NCBI GenBank assembly: GCA_943735955.1
Contig: OX030969.1
Span: forward strand, 2,339,587 to 2,403,586
Length of the DNA: 64,000 bases
Direction of reading: 5' to 3'
Source: Piscicola geometra
Taxonomy: Eukaryota; Annelida; Clitellata; Hirudinida; Piscicolidae
Shown piece by piece: positions 19,314 through 28,610 of the stretch (position 1 is its first letter; each line of letters starts with the position of its first letter). Below the pieces are notes generated by a model, which saw nothing but the letters and a program-made list of their open reading frames with translations, was not told the DNA's origin and made no database searches. The position numbers and the translations under genes were made by a program.

Positions 19314-19910
19314 GGTTCTGGTGATAATGGTGATGATGATCATGACGTTTTTAATCACTTTTCTCCACTCCCCACCCCCACATCTCTCCACCCCCCATCA
19401 ACCAACCCACCCACCCACCAACCAACCCACCCACCCACCCCCCAACCAACCAACCCACCCACCCACCAACCCACCCACCCACCAACCAACCAACCCACCA
19501 GATGCAGGCGATTCTAGCGGACGAGACGGCGGTAGAGGCGGTCAAGAAGCAGGGCGCCTACAGGGGACACGCCTCCAAGTATCTCCTGCTCTCCGAAGTG
19601 TTCGGAAAAGGTTGGAGGGGGTGGGGGTGGTGGGCGGTTGGAGGGTGGTTGGGTTGAGAGAGGGGATGGTGGTGCTTGGAGTTCAGTGGTTCTAGGACTG
19701 GTAGTTTTTTGTTGCTAACGCAGTTATTTTTTTATTATGGAAAGAGGAAACAAAACAATAGTGAAAATCATTTTTACTACCATCATCATCATCACCACCA
19801 CCACCACAGCCATCATCATCAGCACCACCACCACAGGACCGGCTATATGGTGGTTATGTCCATTCCAGTCTCAACCACTCCTCGCCACTGACTCCTACTA
19901 CGACGTCTGA
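14471..19910 (+). CDS. DHHC palmitoyltransferase, ZDHHC3/7-like, 9 exons
   Basis: Protein S-acyltransferase that attaches palmitate to cysteines of membrane proteins, expected in Golgi-type membranes. Exons: 14471-14610, 15525-15593, 16011-16098, 16687-16796, 17813-17874, 18174-18258, 19171-19243, 19502-19610, 19837-19910; every junction has GT-AG ends and matching phase. From ATG 14495 it encodes 261 aa. Visible in order: TM1 ([19 protein letters not shown]), TM2, the TDPG motif after TM2 (16026 on), the cysteine-rich zinc domain with [12 protein letters not shown] and RRMDHHCPW (catalytic DHHC at 16780-16791), [15 protein letters not shown]3, TM4 with [18 protein letters not shown], a TxxE-type motif (DETAVE), and a C-terminus ending SYYDV. 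Vertebrate relatives are about 300 aa, so an upstream exon is likely: the frame is open back to an acceptor at 14470 (DCHEINET before the Met). Intron 1 holds an RTE endonuclease relic; introns 4 and 5 are mostly satellite. Family call firm, start uncertain. Confidence 0.9.
14732..15420 (-). pseudogene. RTE-type LINE endonuclease relic in intron 1 of the palmitoyltransferase gene
   Basis: The minus strand reads, in pieces, [11 protein letters not shown], then [59 protein letters not shown] and [19 protein letters not shown]. This is the AP-endonuclease domain of RTE-clade LINEs (the 'craniofacial development protein 2-like' type). There is an in-frame TAG in ERV*EFAVANE at 14951-14953 and at least one frameshift near 15155, so it is dead. 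It is antisense to the host gene. Confidence 0.85.
16797..17440. repeat. GGTTGGTTGG/G-run minisatellite starting at a splice donor
   Basis: Fills most of intron 4 of the palmitoyltransferase gene. The units mix GGTTGGTTGG, GATGG and runs of 5-13 G. The exon ends CCCCTG|GTTGG and many units carry GGCTG|GTTGG. The G-runs make G-quadruplex formation likely on the + strand. Confidence 0.92.
17880..18173. repeat. CAT/CAC microsatellite occupying a whole intron
   Basis: Intron 5 of the palmitoyltransferase gene (17875-18173) is almost entirely (CAT/CAC)n, from just after the gtatgt donor to the CACCAG acceptor. Related CAT arrays sit at 17705-17760, 19045-19170 and 19915-20060. Confidence 0.95.
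18598..18800. repeat. CATC tetranucleotide array, degenerate
   Basis: (CATC)n, pure at 18602-18640 and then degenerate, in intron 6 of the palmitoyltransferase gene. Confidence 0.85.
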
Positions 19911-20079
19911 GTGCTAATATCATCATCAGTATCATCATCTTCATCATCATCTTCATTGCCGTCACCATCAATGCCATCGTCATCATCATCATCATCATCA
20001 TTGCCATCATCATCATCATCATCTTTGCGATTATCATTACCGTCATAATCATCATCGCTACTTTTCTTTCCATTATTAT

Positions 20080-21613
20080 AATTGAGGAGGTGAGTTCCAA
20101 GACCTGTTAAGTACACATTTTGGAAAATTGAGTTATCATACCTATTAGCTTAATAGTCTTCATTAGCATGTTTTCAGAAAGTGGATTTCCAAAAGCGGTT
20201 AAATGGGTCTTTTATAAGCTCTAGAAAAATGTGTTTACATTCAACAACTGTTAAGTGACTTCCATAACCCGTTAAGAAGACCTGATTAATGAGAAAATCC
20301 TGATTATTGACTATTTTGTTGATAATTGATTTATTTTAATTTTTCAAAGAAAAAATTAAATTTTTGAGAAGAAAAAAAGCTTTTTACAAAAAAAGTCGAA
20401 ATTTAATTTTTTTACATTAATTTTTTTCTAAAAAATATTTCATGAAGCACGTATATAACTTTTATTTTGTTTTATTTGAATATCTATTGCATTACAGGCA
20501 CAACATGAAAGTTCGTTCCAAAACCTGATAAGTACGACCTAAGAATTTGGGGCTTATTGAAGATATTATATATGCAATAGATATTCAATTAAAACGGATT
20601 TTTAAACGCGCATATATTGTTTATGAAGCATTTTATTTAAAAAATACTATAAAAAACATTTATTAAAAAAACTTGTTTATTAATTTTTTTATCTTGAATA
20701 TAAATCATTAATAAAATAGTCAATAACTAGAGTCTTCCTCGTCAAGCTTTTCAATGTTATCGATTTCTTCTGGTGCAGAGACAATGCAAGGACAAAATGC
20801 TTCCAGTTCAGGAGACTCTAGGCAAAGACCAAGTTTTTGCAAGAGCATCATGACATCTTTTGCTTTAGGTAACTTGACATTGAACCTTTCTTTTAATAGG
20901 CTGACTTTTAGCTGTTCTAGTTTGCAAGCAAGTTTCAAAATAGCATGGGCTATGATCCTGGGGGGATCTTGGGGTCTGAACTTCCCAAGTAGTGAGGAGT
21001 CCATCTTAATGGTAGTGATCCCAGGATCACCGTTCTGGGTAGGACCCTCCAAGATTTGCAGCAGATCGCCGCCCTTGCAAAATAGCATGGAAGTTTGAAG
21101 CCTTTTCCGACTGTGTTTCGGTCCAGGTGTGCATGAACACTTTTGTTTTGTCCTTTGGGGCCTTACCCGTCTTATCCACTCTATGTATGACAAATTTCAT
21201 GTTGTAAAGCCAAATCACAGTTACAATATGACAAATTGTCATGTTATAAAGCCAAATTACAATTACAATATGACAAATGTCATGTTACAAAGCCAAATCT
21301 GACGAGCATAAAGGCTTCTAAAATCGAAACTTTTGGAAGTGGCTGGCTCTGCTGAATGTCAAAAAGGATTTTCATAGTTTCCAGATTAGGATCATCATCG
21401 TGGCTAAGAAAATAATGAAACCGATTAGCCTAAAGTTTATGTAATCGTAGTGCAGTTATCAGTTTCATTCTATCGTGCTTGTTAGCTGTTGAAACTATCA
21501 CTGCCTTCTTTATTCACAGAAGATAAAGAGATCATTGCTATTAAGCTAATAGGTATGATAACTCAATTTTCGAAAAGTTGTATTTAACAGGTTTTGGACC
21601 TCACCTCCTAATT
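20080..21613. mobile_element. DNA transposon with long inverted ends, family A, copy 1
   Basis: The left end (AATTGAGGAGGTGAGTTCC...) and the inverted right end (GGACCTCACCTCCTAATT) match. Similarity extends inward through ATTGAGTTATCATACCTATT and AGCTTAATAG on both sides. A second copy lies at 52251-53670 with the same ends and interior. Subterminal copies of a CCTGTTAAGTAC-like motif occur. It encodes the reading frame at 20720-21193. Superfamily not recognised and no convincing target duplication. Confidence 0.75.
20720..21193 (-). CDS. Uncharacterised ORF of DNA transposon family A (157 codons, probably a fragment)
   Basis: Open from 21193 down to 20720 on the minus strand. Contains GGDLLQILEGPTQNGDPGIT, LLGKFRPQDPPRI and an acidic end (EEIDNIEKLDEEDSSY). 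Homologous DNA occurs at 14040-14135 and 63875-63960, and the acidic tail region recurs near 53278-53310. I do not recognise a transposase catalytic motif. It could be the C-terminal part of a transposase or an accessory protein. Confidence 0.45.
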   Translation of the reverse strand: MSYIEWIRRVRPQRTKQKCSCTPGPKHSRKRLQTSMLFCKGGDLLQILEGPTQNGDPGITTIKMDSSLLGKFRPQDPPRIIAHAILKLACKLEQLKVSLLKERFNVKLPKAKDVMMLLQKLGLCLESPELEAFCPCIVSAPEEIDNIEKLDEEDSSY

Positions 21614-21815
21614 TTTCTTGCTGTTTTTATGCTTACATCAATAGAAGTTCAATTCTATATTTTTCCAATTTTTTAATTCTATATTTCATTGTTTTTATCA
21701 TAATAGTAATAATAATTATTATTTATTTTTACTGTTGTAATTTTGCACATTTATTTCGTCGTTGTTTTAGTTCCTATTGTTGTTGGCTTGCTTCCAATTA
21801 TGTATACCTGTAATC

Positions 21816-21848
<33 letters not shown>

Positions 21849-23035
21849 CATTATTATTGCTACTTTGATTAAAACTGTTGTAAAAAATTGATATTCCATC
21901 TGATTATTTATTAAATTTCTGCATTATGGTCAAACTACGTCATTCTTTTGTCATCATCATCACCACCACCAGCATCATCATCACTTACTCCAATTACTTC
22001 TCTTCCAGAATACCAAAACATGTAATGTCAAATTATCCCTTCAACTTTTTCTGCATCTTTCTGTGTGTGCAGTTGTATCTTGTAGAATAATTGGCACTGG
22101 CTACGGCTCCGGCCATCAAACATAAATACATTTATTTATACGCAATAGCTTTTACTCATTTGAGTGCCGGACCCCTAGCCAGTGCCATAATAATTATTGT
22201 ATTAATTTGTATATATGTTTTTTGTGTGTTTTTATGTATGAGCTTTTATGTTTTTTATCTCTCAAATACTTACTCCTATATACAGAACCATCGGTTTCAT
22301 AATAAAGTTGTTTCTATTATTATGATAAAAATAATAATACATATTATTATTATTAATATTATTATCATTATTAATACTATTATTATTAATATTCTTATTA
22401 TTTTTATTTTTATTTGTATCACCATTCAATCAAATGAGACCTCCAACTGACCTGGACAACTACCTTCACACCCACCAACGAAATCAAGCAGTGTATAAAA
22501 TACACTGTTTATGTTTTCAAGATTTGAGACTTTTAACTTAAAAGTTAAGTCTTAAAAGCTTAAACAGTCTCACAAAGTTATGGCGATGTAACGATTTAAG
22601 ATTTTAAATTGATTTAAAAATTAACTTTAGTTTTTTTCTTTCAATATATTCAAATAAATTTTAGCGTTTCTTAAATATATTAACATTTGTTTTTTAGTAA
22701 TTTATTCTTTTATGCTTCTTAAATCATTTTCAAACGATTTAATTCACTAAAAATGATTTCTTTATAATTATTCTTTTATTCAATTTACATCTTATCAACT
22801 TATAATATCTGCAATCCAACATGAGATATACAGGAGAATGAATGCATCAGTGTGATGCATGGATGCTATTCGTGTTTCTTAATTTTGTATAAATCTTTTA
22901 AATGCACTATTCTTCATTATATTATCTAATTAATTGCTTATTAGTTTTGTGCGCCATAATAAATTATTTAATTTTTTTATTAGTGTAGTTTAGTATTAAA
23001 AAATTCTAAATTTGTATTTAAAAGTATTTTTTATG

Positions 23036-23107
23036 AGGGTAGCTGAGTGTGTAACGACTCTCCTTGACCAACGGAAGGTCCTAGGTTCGAGTGCAACCGA
23101 TACCCCA
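23036..23107 (+). repeat. tRNA-like sequence, probable SINE head
   Basis: GGGTAGCTGAG at the 5' side and GATACCCC at the 3' side can pair as an acceptor stem. B-box-like GGTTCGAGTGC is near 23083. It lacks a clean anticodon arm, so a tRNA-derived SINE or decayed tRNA is more likely than a working tRNA gene. Confidence 0.45.
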
Positions 23108-23394
23108 GTAGTGAGCGCTTCAGTTGCATGTTCGGGTGCTATAAAAATTACAATTCACTTATTTATTTTATATTATAATGTATTTCTTCATGGAATCCTA
23201 TTGAGCCTTTTTAGTTTATAATGTCTTTAATTGTTAATAAAATTGTATTTTGCGTTTTTAGTTTAGTTTTAGTTGAATTATACTTCAAATTATATTATTC
23301 ATTATTTAAAAAAATCTATGTCATTAATTAAATTATTATTATTATTAATAAATTATTGTTATTAATAAATTGTTATTATTATTATTAAATTATT

Positions 23395-23705
23395 ATTATT
23401 AGTGATATTATTAATAAATTATTGTATTATTAATAAATTATTGTATTATTAATAAATTATTGTATTATTAATAAATTATTGTATTATTAATAAATTATTG
23501 TATTATTAATAAATTATTGTATTATTAATAAATTATTGTATTATTAATAAATTATTGTATTATTAATAAATTATTGTATTATTAATAAATTATTGTATTA
23601 TTAATAAATTATTGTATTATTAATAAATTATTGTATTATTAATAAATTATTGTTATTATTAATAAATTATTGGTATTATTAATAAATTATTGTTATTATT
23701 AATTA
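23395..23705. repeat. AATAAATTATTGTATTATT minisatellite (19-bp unit)
   Basis: About 13 nearly identical 19-bp copies, with variant units at both edges (an extra G or T). Confidence 0.95.
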
Positions 23706-23817
23706 ATGTGCAGTGGATTAGTTAACATCTTGTGCATGACTGCTTTCGTCATTGAGCTTTGTGTAGCTTCGTATATATTTTTGTAAATTCTTTAATTCTA
23801 TACACACATTCACACTT

Positions 23818-23855
<38 letters not shown>

Positions 23856-24440
23856 GCCACCCACACACACAAGCCAGGGTGAAAATTGATAGGGGGTTTG
23901 GTGTGGTCAAGCTTTCTTTGGAAATAATGCCGTGGCTGTTATAAAGATAGATTTTGCCAGCTCTTTCTCTATGAACAATTTCCCAAATTCTCATCCTGAA
24001 ACAATTAAAAACCTATTTACAAACACACACGAACATGCGAAAAAAGATCTAGATTGATTATTTCTTTCTATTGTTTTATTGTAATTATGATTTTATGCTT
24101 TAATTTTTTTTAAATAAAATTTTAAAAGTTGTTTATTTAATAAGAGTATTTAATATTTATTTTGAGTTAAAACAGCACATCACTATTTGTTTCCATGGTT
24201 TAAGAATTAAAGAGATTAGGTTACTAATATGTTTTTATAAGAAATAAATGTTAAATAATCAATAAAAAACATGATTTAATTTATATTGAGTAATTCTAAC
24301 TCTAACTTTAAAATTTTCCATATTTTGGACTATGTAATGAAGTACACTAACTGACATTATATTTTAAAAAATATTAAACTAAATTAATTAGTTTCAAAAT
24401 AAATATATAATTAGAACTTGAACTATATAAAGCGTCAAAA

Positions 24441-27214
24441 ATGAACCGAGGAGTGGCTGACGTAGGCTTGTTCAACTGTAGCAAGGGTTCCTACAGCAGG
24501 GAAACACAGCAAGTCCTCAAAGGTCTCTCAATTCCTATTGCCTTCTTCTAAAACCGTTGTTTTAAAATAATTTTAATTTTTGAATTTTTAAACTATATTT
24601 GTTTAATTTTAAAAAAAAATATATTTTTTTATTGATTATATAAAATTGGTTATTTGAAGTCTTGATGGACGAAGCGAAGTTCACAAATATGCAAAGAAGC
24701 AAGTTGGACAATAGTCTGAGAAGTTAGTTTACCTGTCCTTGACATTAAGTGAATGCATAAAAACTAGTTATCATCGAAATGACGCTAAAAAGTCTCGTCT
24801 ATTTGGTATTTAGTTATAGATTTCGATCAATAATCTAAGATGTATTTTTTAAATACTTTATAATTTGAAGTTTAAATGAAAAAACGCAATCAACAGATGG
24901 AGAACCTTTGCCAAAGGCGCTAAACAACAACAATAATAATACTAAAAGGAAGAAACAACCACTACCTATCACTCATCTTAACCCGAAGTTTGTATTCTCG
25001 AAATGTGTGAAGAATTATTGAAAAAAATATTAATTAATATTAATTTTTGAAAAAAATATTAATTAAAATAAGAATGTTGATAAGTATTTAAAAACAGTAA
25101 CTAAAAATATAACAACAGCTCCAACAACAACACAGCAACAACAAAAACACAAACTACAAAAACAACATCAAAAGTAACTAAAACTAAAAAATATAAAAAA
25201 ACACAGAAATGACAACAAAAACACTAGCAACAACAACAAAAACACTACCGCATTCTCACAACCTCCACGTGGTGCGGTGAGGGGCGTTCGCGTCTCAAAT
25301 GTGGGTACTACCGGCAACCCTGCCAGGCCTTCACCCTCTTAAGACACCAGTGGCGCTGTATCCCCAGCCAACAGAGCCAGTCTTACTACAGAAGCATGAT
25401 GGACTGATCACGCAGTGCTGAGTGCAACGAAAGACTTGGTGGCGGTGATCCAGTAGAACTGCAAAGGCATCTAGAGCAAAGAAGATGAGCTTGAAGACTG
25501 GCTTACTCGCAAAGAGCCTGGCATCGTTCTGCTGCAAGAAATTAGACTTCTGCTGCAAGAAATAAGACTTCTGCTGCAAGAAATTAGACTTCTGCTGCAA
25601 GAAATTAGACTTCTGCTTCAAGGAAAATAACCGACCGTTATACGATTTGTGTCGTCAGCTGAAGCCAGAGACACATTGCTCCAGAAGTGGGTTGACAAAA
25701 ACAAGCTTCTTAGGGTCAACGACGGTGCACCGAAGCAGACCGACGAGGTTCTTGAATAGCAGCACCAAACCCTCAACACCCGACGTCACCATCTGCCACA
25801 GCAGCAAAGCCCATCTCCTCCAATTGCCTTCAATACAGTGCGGAAAGAACGACAATAACACCATCACCAACAAAACCAACAATACTATAAGTACAAATCC
25901 AACACCAGCTATATAAAAAACTAACGACACAAACACAACAACTAAAACTACAACAAACAACAACACAGCAACTACAAGAGCAACAGACGGAGCCAGGCTC
26001 AGATCTTGTCAGCTGATTCCTACCTCAGAGATCAGTACCAGCCCACCGTCTCCTCGAAATACGGTAAGGTCGTTATCTTAAAACCCGTTCAAACGTCACA
26101 GTGACACCTCACCACAACCATTCCATTCACACGAAACAACTAACTACAACTAAAACTGTTTAGGAGTTCAAAATGTTGTTTAATCTAACCAATTCAACAG
26201 CATCTTTTCTATTGAAAGTTAAATAAATTTCACAATCCTTTCCCCACCTTTTAACCATTTCTTCATTTTTTCCACCACCACCTTCACATCCTCCAAACCT
26301 CAGCATCATCCCTTCATCATCCTAACCCCATCTTTTACATCATCTCCCAACCATCCTCTCACCACCAACCAACCATCCCCACCAACCATCATCCTTCCTC
26401 CACCAACCATGCAAACCCCTCCCACAGGCGGCAGTTACGAGCGCGAGAAGACGCGTCTGAGCAGCATCATGGCGTACGGAGAAGACTTGAAGGCCAGAGT
26501 GCAGGAAGAGAGAATGAAGAAGGAGTTCAACAATAAAATCAATTACGCTTCTGCTGGTGGTGCTGGTGGTGGTGATGATGAGGCTGGAAAAGAAGTGATG
26601 GTGGATAGATTCACAGAGAGTGAGTGAATGCTTCTTATTTGTCTCAAATCTTCCACTTTTTTCCTTTTTAAACCCTTCTTTTTCACTGGATTCTTCTCTC
26701 CTATTTTTGCACTTCCTCTCTCTTCCCAGTCCAAGGAGAGATAGCGGAGAGAGAGGAGTTCATGAGGAGGATGGAGGAGTGTGGTCGTGCTGGAGAGAAT
26801 AAGAGCAGGATAGATTCTGAGATCTCACAGGTTTGTGTGTGTTTGTTGGTGTGTGTGTTTGTTGATGTGTTTGTTTGTTGATGTGTGTGTTTGTTTGTGT
26901 GTTTTTCTAAAGAATACATAACTTTGGAAAACCTACTTTATTTATTGTGGGAATGTCTCATTATAATCATAAAGACTATCACGATCGAAACTAAATACAC
27001 ACACATACACACACACACACACTCACTCACTCACACACACACACACACATACACGCACACACACACACTCACACACACACACACACATACACACACACCA
27101 ACACACACGCACAAACACACACACACACACACACAGCTGATCAGAGAGATGGAGCTGATAGACAGAAAAAGAACAAGACAACTGGAGGATCGCAAAAGGA
27201 ATGAAGGATACTGA
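24441..27214 (+). CDS. UPF0193 family protein (C22orf23/EVG1-like), 7 exons, complete
   Basis: Exons: 24441-24522, 24660-24722, 24897-24987, 25987-26063, 26428-26619, 26730-26830, 27137-27214. All phases agree and total 684 nt, giving 227 aa plus TGA; the human homologue is about 217 aa. Family signatures: YSRETQQVLKVLMDEAKFTN across junction 1, NSLRNGEPLP across junction 2, GGSYEREKTRLSSIMAYGED in exon 5, EIQGEIAEREEFMRRMEE across junction 5, and SEISQLIREMELIDRKRTRQ at the C-terminus. The C-terminal third is charged and probably helical. No catalytic motif is seen and the molecular role is not established to my knowledge. Exon 5 has a lineage-specific stretch (SAGGAGGGDD). Exon 1 uses a weak donor (gtctct). 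Intron 6 is microsatellite at both ends: a GTTTGTTG array begins at the donor and a CA array runs into the acceptor. Confidence 0.9.
27000..27136. repeat. CA array running into a splice acceptor
   Basis: (CA)n with CT/CG variants that ends as the acceptor ACACACAG of exon 7 of the UPF0193 gene. The usual pyrimidine tract is absent. Confidence 0.9.
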
Positions 27215-27412
27215 GGATGATGATGATGGTGGTGATGATGATGATGGTGGTGATGATGATGATGGTGGTGATGATGATGATGGTTTGATGATGATGATGG
27301 TGGTGATGATGGTTTGATGATGATGATGGTGGTGATGATGATGATGGTGATGATGATGGTGGTGATGATGGTTTGATGATGATGATGGTGGTGATGATGA
27401 TGATGTTATGTA
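27215..27412. repeat. GATGATGGTGGT array immediately after the UPF0193 stop codon
   Basis: About 15 units of GATGATGATGGTGGT. It begins two codons after the stop, so it is presumably transcribed in the 3' UTR. Confidence 0.9.
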
Positions 27413-28610
27413 AGTAATATTGGAAATAATGACCGTTTTAGCCTATGTTGTAAGGATTATGATGGTTTGAAAAGTCTAGTCACTCTAATCTCAAACATAT
27501 CTCGAAATAGTATTTCTATAAAATCACAAAAATGATAAGGAAAAAATTAACAACACAAAAATTAGTAATTTTTATAAATGTTTCAAAGTTCATTGTTTAA
27601 ACATTTAAAACTGTTTTTCAGCATCTTTCCACTATTCAGCCACCCACATTCACCCACCATCACCCATTGAAGCCCCACTGACATACCTAATAAGGGTAGG
27701 GGCTTGTCGAATGTCTCACTGTGACGAACACATGGACTTCTTAATATAGCCTAGTTTATTTTAAGAATTGCATGAATAAACTTCATTACGTTCGGCATCA
27801 GTATTTCTACCATTAAAAATAAGGATTGAGGGTGTTCATCGTAATTTCTATTAGCGCAAACCACCACGTATGAGGGAGACCTGTAGCTAAGGAAGATTGG
27901 GGTGATTATAATTAGTGATTATAATGTATTATAATTGCAATGACGAAAATAACTAAAGTAGTTTGAAATTAAGGAAAGAAATTTTTTTGAAAAATGAGTG
28001 CCTGAACAATCTGTTATTTCACGATGTCATTTTGAAAATATATAAAAATTGTGATTACATTTATTAAAACCGAAATTTTACAATAAAAAGTGTATATAAA
28101 AGTATAGTTAAATTATACAAACACGTATGTTTGAAAAAATCAAAAAAGTTTTCAATGCAAACACCACCGTGTGTCTTACTCAAGCAGTCAATTGCAAGAA
28201 ATAAACTCAAAGCCTAGACAAGAACAGCAACCGTCAAAAAACACGAATTAGAATTAATTAACTAATTAATTGATCATTTTTAATACCATGAAACCATAAT
28301 AAATAAATAAAATTTCACGCTTTAGAAGCAGTGCTGTGTTAAACGATGGAAGCAAACTTCAGGTCTCCAGGGATAGCTTCACCACTCCACTCTCCACTAA
28401 CAACCACTGCATCTTCCTAGCCCCCATTCATCCTTCCATCATGAAAGAAACGAGGTTGACTCAGCGATGTATCATGTGTGTGTTTATGTGTATGTGTGCC
28501 TCGTGTGTGTGTGTGTGTGTGTGTATGTGTGTTTGTGTGTATGTGTGCATCATGTGTGTCTTTGTGTGTGTGTGTGTGAGTGTTTGTGTGTGTGTCTGTA
28601 TGAGATTTTG

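Larger units (their letters stand above)
21614..24440. other. Intergenic AT-rich DNA with TTA arrays and one tRNA-like sequence
   Basis: Holds (TAT)n at 21815-21855, an AT-rich ORF-free stretch, the tRNA-like piece at 23036 and the AATAAATTATTGTATTATT array. A TCCGGCCATC/GTGCCGGACC pair near 22110-22175 is the only GC-rich spot. No gene seen. Confidence 0.5.
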
